A stretch of DNA of 64,000 nucleotides from Dasypus novemcinctus. Lineage: Eukaryota > Chordata > Mammalia > Cingulata > Dasypodidae. Of the stretch, positions 23,160 through 34,100 are shown in pieces. Both the position numbers and the translations under genes were made by a program. The stretch is from positions 97,097,157-97,161,156 of the forward strand of contig NC_080680.1 in the NCBI RefSeq assembly GCF_030445035.2, read 5' to 3'. Numbering within the stretch: position 1 is the stretch's first letter; every line of letters starts with the position of its first letter. The notes under the pieces are model-generated. The model did no database searches. It was given only the letters and a program-made list of their open reading frames with translations, and was not told the origin of the DNA.

Positions 23160-24640
23160 AGGAAAGCCATATTTGGGGCTGGAGGTTCATCTGCGGTCAT
23201 GTGGGTGTTTAGGGGTACACGTGTATGTGTTTGCACACAGGTACATATAAGCACACACCTTACCAGCTTTCACGCTATAGTCAGTGCTCTTGGTATGAAA
23301 GATTAGAGTTCAGAGAGGGACTCTTTTTGCTCTGAATCTCTGCATCTAAGAGCAATAAATGACTGGAATGTAGGGGCTGGGGGGGATCCCATTTGACAGG
23401 GACTGGGCCTCTTTCTGTTTACTCTGGAGTCTGTACATTTGTGTCTTTTGAGGTAAAGGTGTGTATCTTTAGTATTACGTTGATGTGCAGATACCTTTGC
23501 CTGTGTCCATTAGGATGTGCCTGTGCACGTGCACAACAAAGACCACAACTATTTGGAATCAAATGTCCACAGAGGTGTACGTGATGTTTCTGCCCGTAAG
23601 TGCCTATAAATGGTTCTTTCACCATCATTAGGGATGTGTGTATGTGTGTGTGTGTGTGTGTATTTGTGGGTATCTGAGTAGAGGACATAAGGTTATACCT
23701 GGGTTTGCAACTCTGCAACAGCCTCTGCACTCATGAGTATGATGAGTGTATAAGCGTAAGAATACTTGTGGGGACATTTTACATCTGTAAATGAGGTGCT
23801 GGTATGTGTGATGGAGTGAGGATGTGGTGTCTTTGTGTCTATAAGGCTGTATCTAAATCTGAACATGTATATATGTATATTTGTTTTTCTAGAAGAGGAT
23901 CTATATTTTCTTGTGCCTCTTTAGATTCAGTTTGTGTGTGAAGAAGGGAGTTGGGGCTGGGAGTGTGGTTATTGCGTTCTGTATGTTGTAGAGCATTGGT
24001 ATGGGGGGTGGGTGTCTGTGTGTTTGGGGGCATGTCTCCTTTCTAAACGCTTGAGCCTCCCTGTCTTCTCAACTCTCACCGTCAGTAGAACTCCAGAGAT
24101 TTCTCCCACATGAAATAGACATTGGACGGGATGGCTCAGCAAATCCTGAAGAGAAGGGGGTTGTCCTGGGCACTTCAGGGAAGCTACCCCTCTGCAAGTA
24201 ACCTCCCTAAAACCTATCCCATGCGATTGTAAGGAGCTGGTGCATCCTCTGGGTGGGATGGAGTAAAGGTATCTGTGCAGGTGTGTGAGAGTATGTGTGG
24301 ACGCCTGTGCTTGTGTAAATGATGCCAACAGGCAATCATTTGTATCAGTATGTACACAAGTGTATCTGGCATGGAATTGCATCAGCAGAGTATAATGTGT
24401 GACTTTACACGGAATCCATCACTGCAGATGGTGTGCCCATGAGTGCTTCTTGGACCTGGAGTGGGCTGTGCCGGAGGGCGGTGGGTGCCCCTTGACGTAG
24501 GGGCAGTAACGAGAGCTGTGTGGATGTGTGCTGGCCGGTGCCTTTGTGTGCCAAAGTATCTCTGAGTCTCTGTCAGCACTCTGCGTTCCTGTGTGTCTCT
24601 GTGTCTCTCTCCGGGTCTCTGTTCGCTGTGTGTGTCTTGC
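23160..24640. repeat. GT-rich low-complexity block with a (TG)n microsatellite
   Basis: Degenerate gtgtgtg/tgtatgtg sequence covers about 1.4 kb, with an uninterrupted TG run near 23646-23661. A (TG/CA)n tract seems to have decayed over a long region. Confidence 0.6.
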
Positions 24641-24700
24641 TCTCCCTTGGCGGGGAGGGGATTGGTCACGCATGACTCATCTTGAACCGAGCGGGGCTCC
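24640..24700 (+). promoter_or_regulatory. LHX6: Candidate LHX6 exon-1 core promoter (GC box, inverted CCAAT, AP-1 palindrome)
   Basis: A GC box (ggcggggagggg, about 24650-24661) is followed by an inverted CCAAT box (ATTGG, 24661-24665) and the perfect palindrome ATGACTCAT (24672-24680), the AP-1 type site. They stand at the left edge of the CpG island, about 360 nt before the exon-1 ATG. No TATA box is seen. The motifs are direct; promoter function is inferred. Confidence 0.4.
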
Positions 24701-24720
24701 AGCGGCAGGGCGACCGCCGC

Positions 24721-24800
24721 AGGAGCTGGAGGGGGAGGAGGTGGAGGAGGAGGAGGGAGAGGAGGAGGAGGAATGGGAGGAGGAGGAGGAGGAGGAGGGG
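24721..24800 (+). repeat. (GGA)n purine-rich microsatellite in LHX6 5' region
   Basis: Almost pure G/A sequence of GGA/GAG units. In the frame of the LHX6 start it would read as poly-Glu, and on the opposite strand as poly-Pro. Confidence 0.8.
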
Positions 24801-25034
24801 GCGGGGGCCTCTCCAAGTTTGTCGGGACCTTCTTCGGAGGCAGCGGCGGCGGCGGCTCAGGAGGCCGGGGCTGGACGCGGGGCGGGGGCAGGGGCTGGGG
24901 CCGGGTCCCGGGCGGCGGGGCCGGCGCCTCCGCTCTCCAGCTCCAGCTTCAGCCTCTGCTCCCGCTGCGACTGTGACCCCCCTCAGCGCGGCCCTCCGCG
25001 CCGCGCGCCCGCCGAGCCCGCCGCCACCCGGCCC

Positions 25035-25118
25035 ATGTACTGGAAGCATGAGAACGCCGCCCCGGCGCTGCCCGAGGGCTGCCGGCTGCCGGCCGAGGGC
25101 GGCCCCGCCACCGACCAG
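25035..25118 (+). CDS. LHX6: LHX6 coding exon 1 (long N terminus)
   Basis: The ATG at 25035 starts 28 codons from [10 protein letters not shown] to EGGPATDQ, with donor CAG/gtgagc. The Kozak context is weak (C at -3, T at +4). The frame stays open upstream, but this ATG matches the LHX6 isoform I know. Confidence 0.93.
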
Positions 25119-28100
25119 GTGAGCGAGCGAGAGAGTGGGTGCGCGGCCGCGGCCAGGGCCAGGCAGCGACGGGGACCCAGCCCGGCCGAGCCCGGCCGGG
25201 TGGCGGGCGGCGGCAGAGAGGAGGGGTGCTGGGGTGCGCCTGTGAGTGTATGTGAATGTGCGGGCGTGCGCGAGCGCGGGGCGGGGGGAGGTGCGGCGGC
25301 GCGGAAAGCGGGAACACATTATGCAAATGTTGGAGGAATTTCTCAAAAAGCGATTTAGCAAAGACATAGGCGAATCAAGAGGAGGCGAGGCCGGTATTGT
25401 CCGTCTGAATAGGCGCTGATAGCGCCGATGCGCCGGGGGTTGTGCGGGCGCAATGCTGCGAGTCCCGACGCGGGGCCGGTCCCGGGCGCGCTGAGAGCCT
25501 GGAGGGTGCTTTTCTCCTCCTTTTGGACTCCTCTCTTTTCTCCTTTTGGTCCCGTTTCACCCCCGCTGTTGCACCCATTTTGCTCCAGATTCCCCTCCGA
25601 CTGGCTAGCGAAAGGAACCCGAATCCGTGTCAATATCGCCGCGTCGATTTCGCGGCACGCGCGGGGCTGGAGGCTGATGCGCCCGGCTCTCTCTCCCGGA
25701 TTTTATTTTCCTCAATCCCCCCCTCCCTCGCCCTCCCCCGCTCTTCTCCTTTTTATTTTCTTTCTCTCTTTTCTCCTTTTTGCATTTTGTGCGGAGAGGA
25801 GAAGGGAGCGAGGGAGGAGGGGTGGGTGGAGGGAGAAAAAATTCGATTTTTAATTACTACCATTAAAAAATCAAATTTGCAATTCTTTGGGCGGCCTGAT
25901 GGATCTCACTGATTGACAGTTGGAATTGACACTCTGGCTACCTCTTATCTTGGGCATTCACGACAATTTCTAATTGCAGGTAGTTTGTGTGTGCGCGTGT
26001 TTTTTTTTCCCCCTCAGAGGCTTGGATTGCAAGGGAACTAAGCGATTACTTCAAGAGCCACGGGTTAAGTGCAGGGAGAGGGGGAGAGAGAGGGAAAAAA
26101 TCCAATCCAAATTCAAATTGCTTCATTAGAGAGACACCGCTTTTGTGGGGAAGGGCTTTAAATGCCCACTACAAAGTTAGGACTCATTGTTCGGCGCCGG
26201 TTTATATAACAGGCGCGGGGAGGCGCTGGGCTCAGGCTGAGCGGAGCCAGTTCTGCAACCGCCGCCGCCTGCGTTCCCTTCCCCCTCCCCTGCCCCCCAG
26301 GTGATGGCCCAGCCTGGGTCCGGCTGCAAAGCAACCACCCGCTGCCTCGAGGGGACCGCGCCGCCGGCCATGGTGAGTCCTCTCGGCCCTGCTTTCGGCC
26401 CCTGGTCCCCTGAGGCCGACTTTACGGCCCCGAACCGCTCGCTGCACACGCGCTGGGTGACTCCTGGCAGGCGCCGCCCCTCTCTGAGCCTCAGTTTTCC
26501 AGCTGAGAATGTGGGCTTTGATCGCTCCCGGCAACCAGGATGCGCGTGTTGAAAGTTGGGGTCATCCCTTCCTATCCAGTAGACCCCTCCACTCCTGTCC
26601 TCCAGCCCACAGCTCAGTGTCCCGGGGGAATTTCGTTGTCAGTTGGCGCGCTGGGGCCCCAGATCTGTCACCGAAGCAGCGGCATCGCTGGGCCCCCAGC
26701 GCAGCTCCGTGCTCTCGCCTCTCCCCTGCCACAGGCTCAGTCGGAAGCCGAGGCCCTGGCAGGCGCTCTGGACAAGGACGAGGGTCGGGCCTCTCCCTGT
26801 ACACCCAGCACACCATCTGTCTGCTCGCCTCCCTCTGCCGCCTCTTCCGTGCCGTCGGCCGGCAAGAACATTTGTTCCAGCTGTGGCCTCGAGATCCTGG
26901 ACCGGTATCTGCTCAAGGTAAGACATGGGCGGGTTGTTGTGTGTGTTGCAGGGAAATGGGGGTGCGTTGCAGCCTAGAGAACTGCCGGGAAGCAAGCGGG
27001 CTTACTTTTCGAACCTTGGCTTAGCCGCTTCTGACAGCGTGGGCTCGGGAAAATTTTTGTGTCTGTCTCTCTGGGCCAACGGGTTCTATCTGTAAAATGG
27101 GAAGAGTTTATTTCTCTCTCTCAGAGCCTCGGTGTTACAGAAGAAAAACCCGGGGAGTCCCATGATAGCTCTAGAGTCCCTGTCTGCAAATGCGGCCGAG
27201 GGGCTGGGGCCCGGCGTAAAAGAGGCCCTCGCTGAGCCGCTCCCACTCCCGCCCCCTCCCCAGGTCAACAACCTCATCTGGCACGTGCGTTGCCTCGAGT
27301 GTTCCGTGTGTCGCACGTCGCTGCGGCAGCAGAACAGCTGCTACATCAAGAACAAGGAAATCTTTTGCAAGATGGACTACTTCAGGTAGGCTGCGGCTGC
27401 CCGGCCAGCAGTGTCGCCACAGGCAGTCCCCAGGCGCGCGCGGAGGTCGCCTTTGCTGCGCTTGGTCTCTGGCTGCCGAGCCCCAGCGGCCGGCGTGCCC
27501 TCTCGGCGCGCGGCACGGACCCAACTCGCCGGCTCTCAGCGCCGCGCAGCCGGAGCTCCAGGCCGCGCGCCGGTGCCCGCACAGGTTCAGGCCCGCGCTT
27601 CGTCTTCGATTCCCGCGGCTTAAGGGGTTTCGGTCGCGTCACTGGCTCCGTCTCGGCTCCCGCCTGAGGCTCAGACTCCAGTTCCGGCCTCAAGCGCCGC
27701 CTCGGTCGAGCACTGACGTTCTCGGCTCTGGCCGGGACCCCGCACCGGACCCCAGCCGCGATCTGGCTGCACCTCAGTGCGCTCCGGCTCTGGGTTCCCG
27801 ACTCCAGCGGTGCCCGGGTCTCTCCCCGGCCGAACCCTGAGCCGGGTTCCAGATTCTTGCCACGGATTTGACTCCGGCACCTTTCTGTGTTCGGGTCTCG
27901 TCCGGCCCCAAGCACCAGCGCTGAATCCGACTCAGATCCGATCCCATAGCGCCACGTTCTACTCCCTGGCTTTGGTCTTCGGCTCCGCCTCAGCTCAGAC
28001 CCCGGCTTGTTCGCGTGCTGCATACAGGGTCCAGGGTCCTGCTGGGGTCCCAGGCGCCCATTCCAGTCCCAGCTCCGTCGTCGTTTCCGGCCCCAACTTG

Positions 28101-31100
28101 GGCTTCTCCAGAGTCCAGATTCTGACCCCGGCTTTGGGTGGCCGGGACGGGAAGGGAGAGAATCAGACGCCGCAGCCCAGAACCCTGGGTAGGATTCCTC
28201 TGGGCCGCGCTCTGCGTTCCGCGCGGCGGTGCGGCGTCGCGGCCGCTCACCACAGCCGCAGGGTTTCCTCCCGCTGAGCCGCCCTGTCCCGGCAGCTTGC
28301 GCACTCCTTGTTCCTGGCCCCGCGGCGGGGTCCTGACCCGGTCATGGGGTCTAGGTCAGTGCGAGGTCAGCGGTGCCGTGGCCGCCGCAGCATCCCGGCG
28401 GGAAGCCTGGACCAGGCCTGATGGGCCGGCCCCTGGGCCTACTGAGTCCGGGGAGACGAGGAGATCGGTTCCTGGGAAGGACTCCGGTTCCTAAATGCTG
28501 TCTCAGGAAGTGGAGAAAGCTGCTCACTCACAACCCCCCACCCCCACCCCACAAACATCCTTCCCACTCTTCCTTCTAAGAGGTCATGGCTTCATGGGAA
28601 GACACCCCCCTCCACCATCCGCGCAGGAAGATCCTCTGAGAGTCAGGGAATGTGGTGCAAGGCCAGGGAGCCTCCCCCTGGTGTTGAGTCTCCTGGGAAG
28701 AGAGGACCTTGAGTTTAAGGGGGATGTTTGCAACATTTGGGGCTGGGGCACTCTGGGGAAACCTCAAGATGCATGGTCACAGGGGCTATTCTTCCTTCGT
28801 GAGTGGTTGCGAAAGAGTGTGCAGCGTTGGGGCGTCTGGGTCAGGTGGCCCAGGACTCAGCATGCAAGAGTATGCGTGTCTGTTACCTGGGGTCTGTGCA
28901 GCTGGGCTAAGGGAGCGCATCACTGCCTGTGTCCAGGTATATGGATAGTGGGTGTGTGCTTCTTTTTGAAAAGCAATTTCTCTTTCGGCTCGCATGTGCA
29001 TGTCCTGAGTGTGTGTCTTTATGTGCATGCTGGGATTTTGTGTGTATGCATTTGTGCAAGGTGGCCAAGACAGAATTACAAATAGGGATCTGGAGGCGAG
29101 AAGGTGTGGGTGAGGGAATTCTGGATTCCCATCATTGCCCAGCCCTGCACTCTCTGAGGGGGGCATTCCTGCTTCTGGCCTTCTGACCAGGCATTGAGGG
29201 CCCCAAGGTGTGATGTGAGCCTGTATCTATCTCTGTGAAAGTATATTTGTGGTTCTGGAGCACTGTGTTTGTGCATGGCCGAGAGAGATGATCGTTGTGG
29301 TGGGCATGCGCCCATGTGTGTTTGGTGTGTGGGGTAATATCCCACTCTCTCATCTACTGTTGGTTGGCCTGGGGCAGGAAATGGGGGTTACAGTCCTGTC
29401 TAGTTACCTCCCTGCTCTAGGTCTGACTTCAGTTGGTGAACAAACAAGCCAGCTGCTGTTGTTTCAGGGGTCCTTGGACTCATCAGCTAGCCAGAGACAG
29501 GCCTGTAACTGGGAACCCAGAAGGATGCTGCCTGGGCCTCTCCCTGTAGAGAAAGGCATGGCAGGACCCTCTCCCAGCTCTCCTGGTGATGATGGATCTG
29601 ACAGCCCTTTGAGCCATTCACCTGTGATCTATTGCTGCTTCTCCAGCCCCAGCTCATGCCAAGGCTGCACTGGCTCCTTGGATGCTCTGCTTGAACTAGA
29701 CCTTGAAGGACTAGTCAACACTCAGGTCCTGACTCCACTGTTCAGAGTCTCTGTTCAAAGCCATTGCTAGCTTCCGAGTTCCCCCTGCCTGTGGTGGCAT
29801 GGAACGTGGGATGTGCAGCCCTGGGAAGAGGCAGGAGCCTGGGCTTTGTCAGGCCAACATTAGATCTCTATGTGCCCTTGGGCAAGTCACTCTGACCCCA
29901 GTTTCCCCTTTCAGGGTTGTTTCTCTGAGCTGCTGAGGAGGCCAGTGAAGGGGGAGGCTTGGGAATGGCCCCCCAGATGGAAGGTGCTATGGGTCCCGTT
30001 ATCACCATCGTTGCCATTGGCAGAGTGGGTGCCTGGCACAGCCCTGTGATAACATTTCCCTGTGTAGCTTGAGGAGCAGGGCCTGCCTGGAAGGATGGCG
30101 CTGGGCCATTTCTGGGTTGCAGGTTCTGGGCACTAATCCTTTTCCAGTGACAAGAGCCCTCAAAGCAAAACAAAACCATACTTTTGGTTGAGAAAAGGGA
30201 GGGAATAAAAGCTCACATTTCCTGTGTATAGGTTACAAGGGTGTCTCTTCTGGGGAATGGCCAGGGCTTTTCTCATCATTTTGCCCCCAGACAGGTCTCC
30301 CTGCAGGCATAACTTATCCTTGGCAACCCCATCTGTAACAAAACAGTAAAATCTACAAAAAGGGAAAGAAAAATCCAGCAGACCACCAAGCAAGGACCAT
30401 TGTCTATGCTGCGGGGCAGTCCAGACTTCGGGTGGCTGCTGCAAGGAAGCTCTTCCTGGAGAGAGCGTGAATAGCGGCTTGGGAGGCAGAGGTGCTTCTC
30501 CAGAGCTGGGGCTCAGGGAGGAGTCATGCACTGAGATCCCCTAGGCCTCTGTTTCCCGAAGCCTGGGGCCAGAGTTCTGGTGGGATATGGACTGCAGGAC
30601 TCTGCCCAAAGAGAGGCCAAGATCTCCCAACAGGACAGGAGGTGGAGGTGGAGAGAGGGAGTGCCAAGACCCTGTGGAGGAGGCACTTGGGGCTCTCCTG
30701 GCCTTCTGACATCTGGTCCCCCAGGGAGAGGTTCTCCTTGTTTGTATCTCCCCATCTCACCTCTCCTTGTCACCAGCCTGTAGACCCTCCCCTTGGCAGT
30801 GGCTCAGGAACTTAGAGGTTAGGAAAGAACTCTAAGCTTGCCAGGAAGGGGACTGCAGAGTGTGGGGGGCTGTGGGGGAGGTCTCTGTGTGGTCCCTGGC
30901 TCATATGTGTGGCTGGGAGGGTTGGACTTTCTACTAACTCTGTGCCCTCGGCCTCAGCAGCCAGTGGGCGTTCAGTCAGATTCCCACTTCCCTTCATTCC
31001 CCTGAAGTCTTAAAAGAAAAAAAAGTTACCATCAGGGAAATGTGATATTGCTTTTTAATTTCATTTTTTTGGTTAAGATCATTTTTCTTTTTGTTTTCCT

Positions 31101-34100
31101 CCAAGAAGTAAAGTCTTTGGGAAAAAATAATAATGTTTCTTTCCAAAGCTTTCATATCTCCACTGTCCCCAGCAACCACACTCCCAGACAGCTGTGCACA
31201 GCCCCCATCCCCCCCACCTGCTGCTGCACCCCCCCAAAAAAAGGGGCATTGCCTGGTCTGCAGTGCCCTCCCAACTTCCTCTGCCTCCTGGAGCATCGTG
31301 CCTATTGAATAGCTGGGAAGACCGAGGCCCTAGGAGAGTGAAAAGTGAGGTGCCCAGGGTCACGTGGTGAATAAGAATGGAAGAGGCACTGGGCAAGGAA
31401 GAGGAAACCAATCATCAAGCCCTTCTCTGTGCCCTAAACTGTGCCTGGCTCCTTACATGCTTTATCTCATTTCATCCTCACATCCACCATGTGAGTATGA
31501 TATTCACAGACTCATCCTATTATAGGAGGGGAAACTGAGACCCTGAGATCTGAAAGGTGAGGTCACACAGTTAGCAAATGACAGCCTGGATAGACACGGT
31601 GGCTGCCTGACTCCACAGTCCCTGCTCCTTAACACCCCAATATTCTTCCATTACTGAGATATGTCAGCTGCCCTTCTGTGCTGGGTGGGGTCCTCAGATG
31701 GAAAAGACCCCTTCCTGCTGGTCCCAAGATTCCCTGTCCAATTTGATTGGCTCTGAGGTGAACAGGGGCACACCCACTGTGTGCTCTCATGTGTGACTCT
31801 CCCTTAGGTGTACCTGGGAGGGCAGGAACTGGAACGGGCTTTGCCAAGGGCAGGTCACCCCTGGCCTCCTTGCCTTCTGGTCATGCGAGTGAGAAGTGAA
31901 TTGCATCTATGGGTGTTGGGGTCCTGAGACTGTCCTGGGATAGGCCACAACAGCCTGCCAGAGTTTCTGTCCCTTGCTTGGGCCATCTGACTTAGGGTAC
32001 CCCCAGCCCTCTCTGGCCTTCCTCCTGGGAGCCCAAGCACTGTCTGCGGGCTCCAGCCGGAGAACCCCACCCCCTCCCCTCTGAGCGAGGGTCCCCGGGG
32101 AGGCTCTGAGCCGGGAAGCGGCCCCCCACTGCGGCAGAGAGCAGCCCAGCGGCAGCCAGCTGTTGGGGGATAGATGTTGGGGGAGTGAGAGGGGAGCGCG
32201 GGGGAGGGGAGGCGGGGAGGGAGGAGCCTAGGCTGGGACCTCCGAGGCGCCAGGAGTTTTAACCTCTCAATGGCTGGTCCTGTTTTCTCTGGCTTCTTTA
32301 CCTAAGCGTTTGTGTAGAAGGGAAGAAGCAAAGGGCACGGGAGGGGTTCCACCTCCCATCCCCTTGTTCCACACATAGGCTCTAAAGTCATTGAATGTGT
32401 GTTCCGAACCCCAAAGAAATGAACTCTGGTTTGGGACTTCCTAAACGGGAGTTAGGAAACTCTCAGCTTTGTTGTTCTCATTATGAAAAGGGGTAGCTTA
32501 ATAATAGAAGGGTTGTAGTGAGACCCTCATGGGCTTCGGATCGTTGAGGATCACTGATTCAATATAATTACTGAGCGCCTGTGAGGTACCCAGGAGTAGT
32601 CTGCGAGAGTGAGCCTGATTTGGCCAAGGGCACACAGCTCCTTTGGCGCTACCACGGGTACCCAAATATGTATGATCTCCACTCAGGAGATAGAGGGCAA
32701 GACGCGAGATGCCCACCTCGCTCCTTTCAGCAGATGTCAGGATGCACAGCAACAGCCTGACATCTCTCCATCTCCAAACTGTCTCCGTCCTTTGTGCCTT
32801 CGTCCACTGCACCCCGGGGACCGGGGTGGGATGCGCCCAAGCCTCACAGCAAGGCTGGGGTGGCAGTAGGTGAGAGCCCTGGTTCCTTCGATACTTCCTT
32901 CGTGGCCCCTGAACGCTCCTTTCTTGAAGTTTCGTTGTCTCCGCCGTCCATTTCGCTGCTTCCGTAATCCGGAGCTCAGGATCTCGTCTCCCGCCTGGGA
33001 AGGAGCCTGTCGATTGATGAGAACCTTCATCCGTAAGCCTCCTCCAGCCCCTAGTTTTGCGGCTGACGCCTGCCCTGAGTGGGTGGATCGCTGCACCAGC
33101 TGCCGGCAACGCATCCCCTCCTGCATAATGACTCCGCGAGGGCGATTTGGTTTACTGAGCCGAGCTACCGCGAGCGCGGGAAGATCCTAGGACCGGAGAC
33201 AGCCCCATGCATTTGGAGTGACACGCGCGGGGTGTCTTCCCTCCTTGGCCTCCGGGGCCGGGAAAGGAAGTTGCTTGGAGGTACTAGGGGCGCCCGCCTC
33301 GGAGCGCGGGGAATAGAGGTACTGTGAGCGGCTTGGGTAGGCGCTGGCCGGGGCCGGGCGTTGGGCGCTCTGGCGGGAAGATCGGTGGCTGCGCAGGGAG
33401 TTCCGTACGCGTCCCAAACCCAGGACGAGAAATTCCACCGAGCCAACCTTAAGGACCACGAGACCCGCAAACTTAGGTACAGCGCCCCGGCGGTGGCGCA
33501 CGGAGACCATGGCCCAGACGCAGAGGCTTTTTCCTGGCTTCTGAGGGCAGAGATCCTCCCAGCCCGGGCTCGCCCTGCTCCCTGGAGCTGCTCCCTAGCC
33601 TTCCCGAGCCGATTGGTCCCCAGCTCCGGTGCGCGGGATCTTCCAGGACCCGAGTGAGGACACAGTGCGGTCCCACCAGAGCCCTTCTTGTTCATCCATC
33701 CGGAGTCGCAACTCTACCCATCTTGGCGCCTGCACATCCCACTCCCTCGGGTTCTAGGCCTTTTTGCGCCTCGGAGGGGGACCCAACCTCAGCCCGAAAC
33801 TCTGTTTGGTCTTGGGCAAGTCGCTCGCCCGCCCTGAACCTCCGATTCCACATGAGCAAAATGGGCGCCAGAGTCCTTACATCACCCGGCTGCCACGAAG
33901 CAAAAGGGTGCAGTGAAGGTGCTGTGCCCTAAGAGCCCTGCCCGCAGCGTGGACTCCGCACACGGCAGCTCGCAGTCCCGAAAGGGCTCCCAATTAGGAT
34001 ACCGACCGCTGGGCGGCGGAAGCCGGGTCGGCCCCACGGTAGGGGTCGGCTGGGGGAGGCAGGGGGTGGGCAAAGCAGTTTCCTTTTCCCTTTAGTGCAG

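Larger units (their letters stand above)
16211..24640. other. RBM18-LHX6 intergenic region
   Basis: There is no supported gene. It contains L2 (17400-17700, 20200-20620), two young SINEs (17819-18189, 19609-20102), several MIRs, an AT-rich repeat-free segment (21130-21350) and a GT-rich low-complexity block (23160-24640) leading up to the LHX6 CpG island. Confidence 0.8.
24650..25330. other. CpG-rich island around LHX6 exon 1
   Basis: GC content and CpG density jump compared with the sequence to the left, which is GT-rich and CpG-poor. The island covers the 5' UTR, exon 1 and its donor. It includes an almost pure purine run on the + strand (24721-24800) made of GGA units. Confidence 0.75.
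25119..26300 (+). other. LHX6: LHX6 intron 1
   Basis: This is a 1,182-nt intron without recognisable transposons. The left part is CpG-rich, then pyrimidine-rich at 25500-25790, then AT-rich with the motif cluster. The right end holds the TATA-type promoter. Confidence 0.9.

Noticed and set aside
24382-24816. 144-aa poly-proline ORF on the - strand
   Set aside because: It is the antisense of the GGA repeat and GT-rich DNA at the LHX6 promoter; low-complexity, no domain.
24666-25367. 233-aa Arg/Leu-rich ORF on the - strand over LHX6 exon 1
   Set aside because: Shadow of GC-rich coding and 5' UTR sequence; composition-driven and resembles no protein I know.
27382-28023. 213-aa ORF on the - strand in LHX6 intron 4
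   Set aside because: Arises from the CpG-rich cryptic repeat; few stops are expected at this GC content and there is no start context or domain.
29249-29770. 173-aa ORF on the + strand in LHX6 intron 4
   Set aside because: No recognisable domain or splice context; intronic chance ORF.
33165-33695. 176-aa ORF on the - strand in the intron-4 CpG-rich block
   Set aside because: Overlaps similar-length ORFs in other frames, as expected of GC-rich DNA; matches nothing I recognise.
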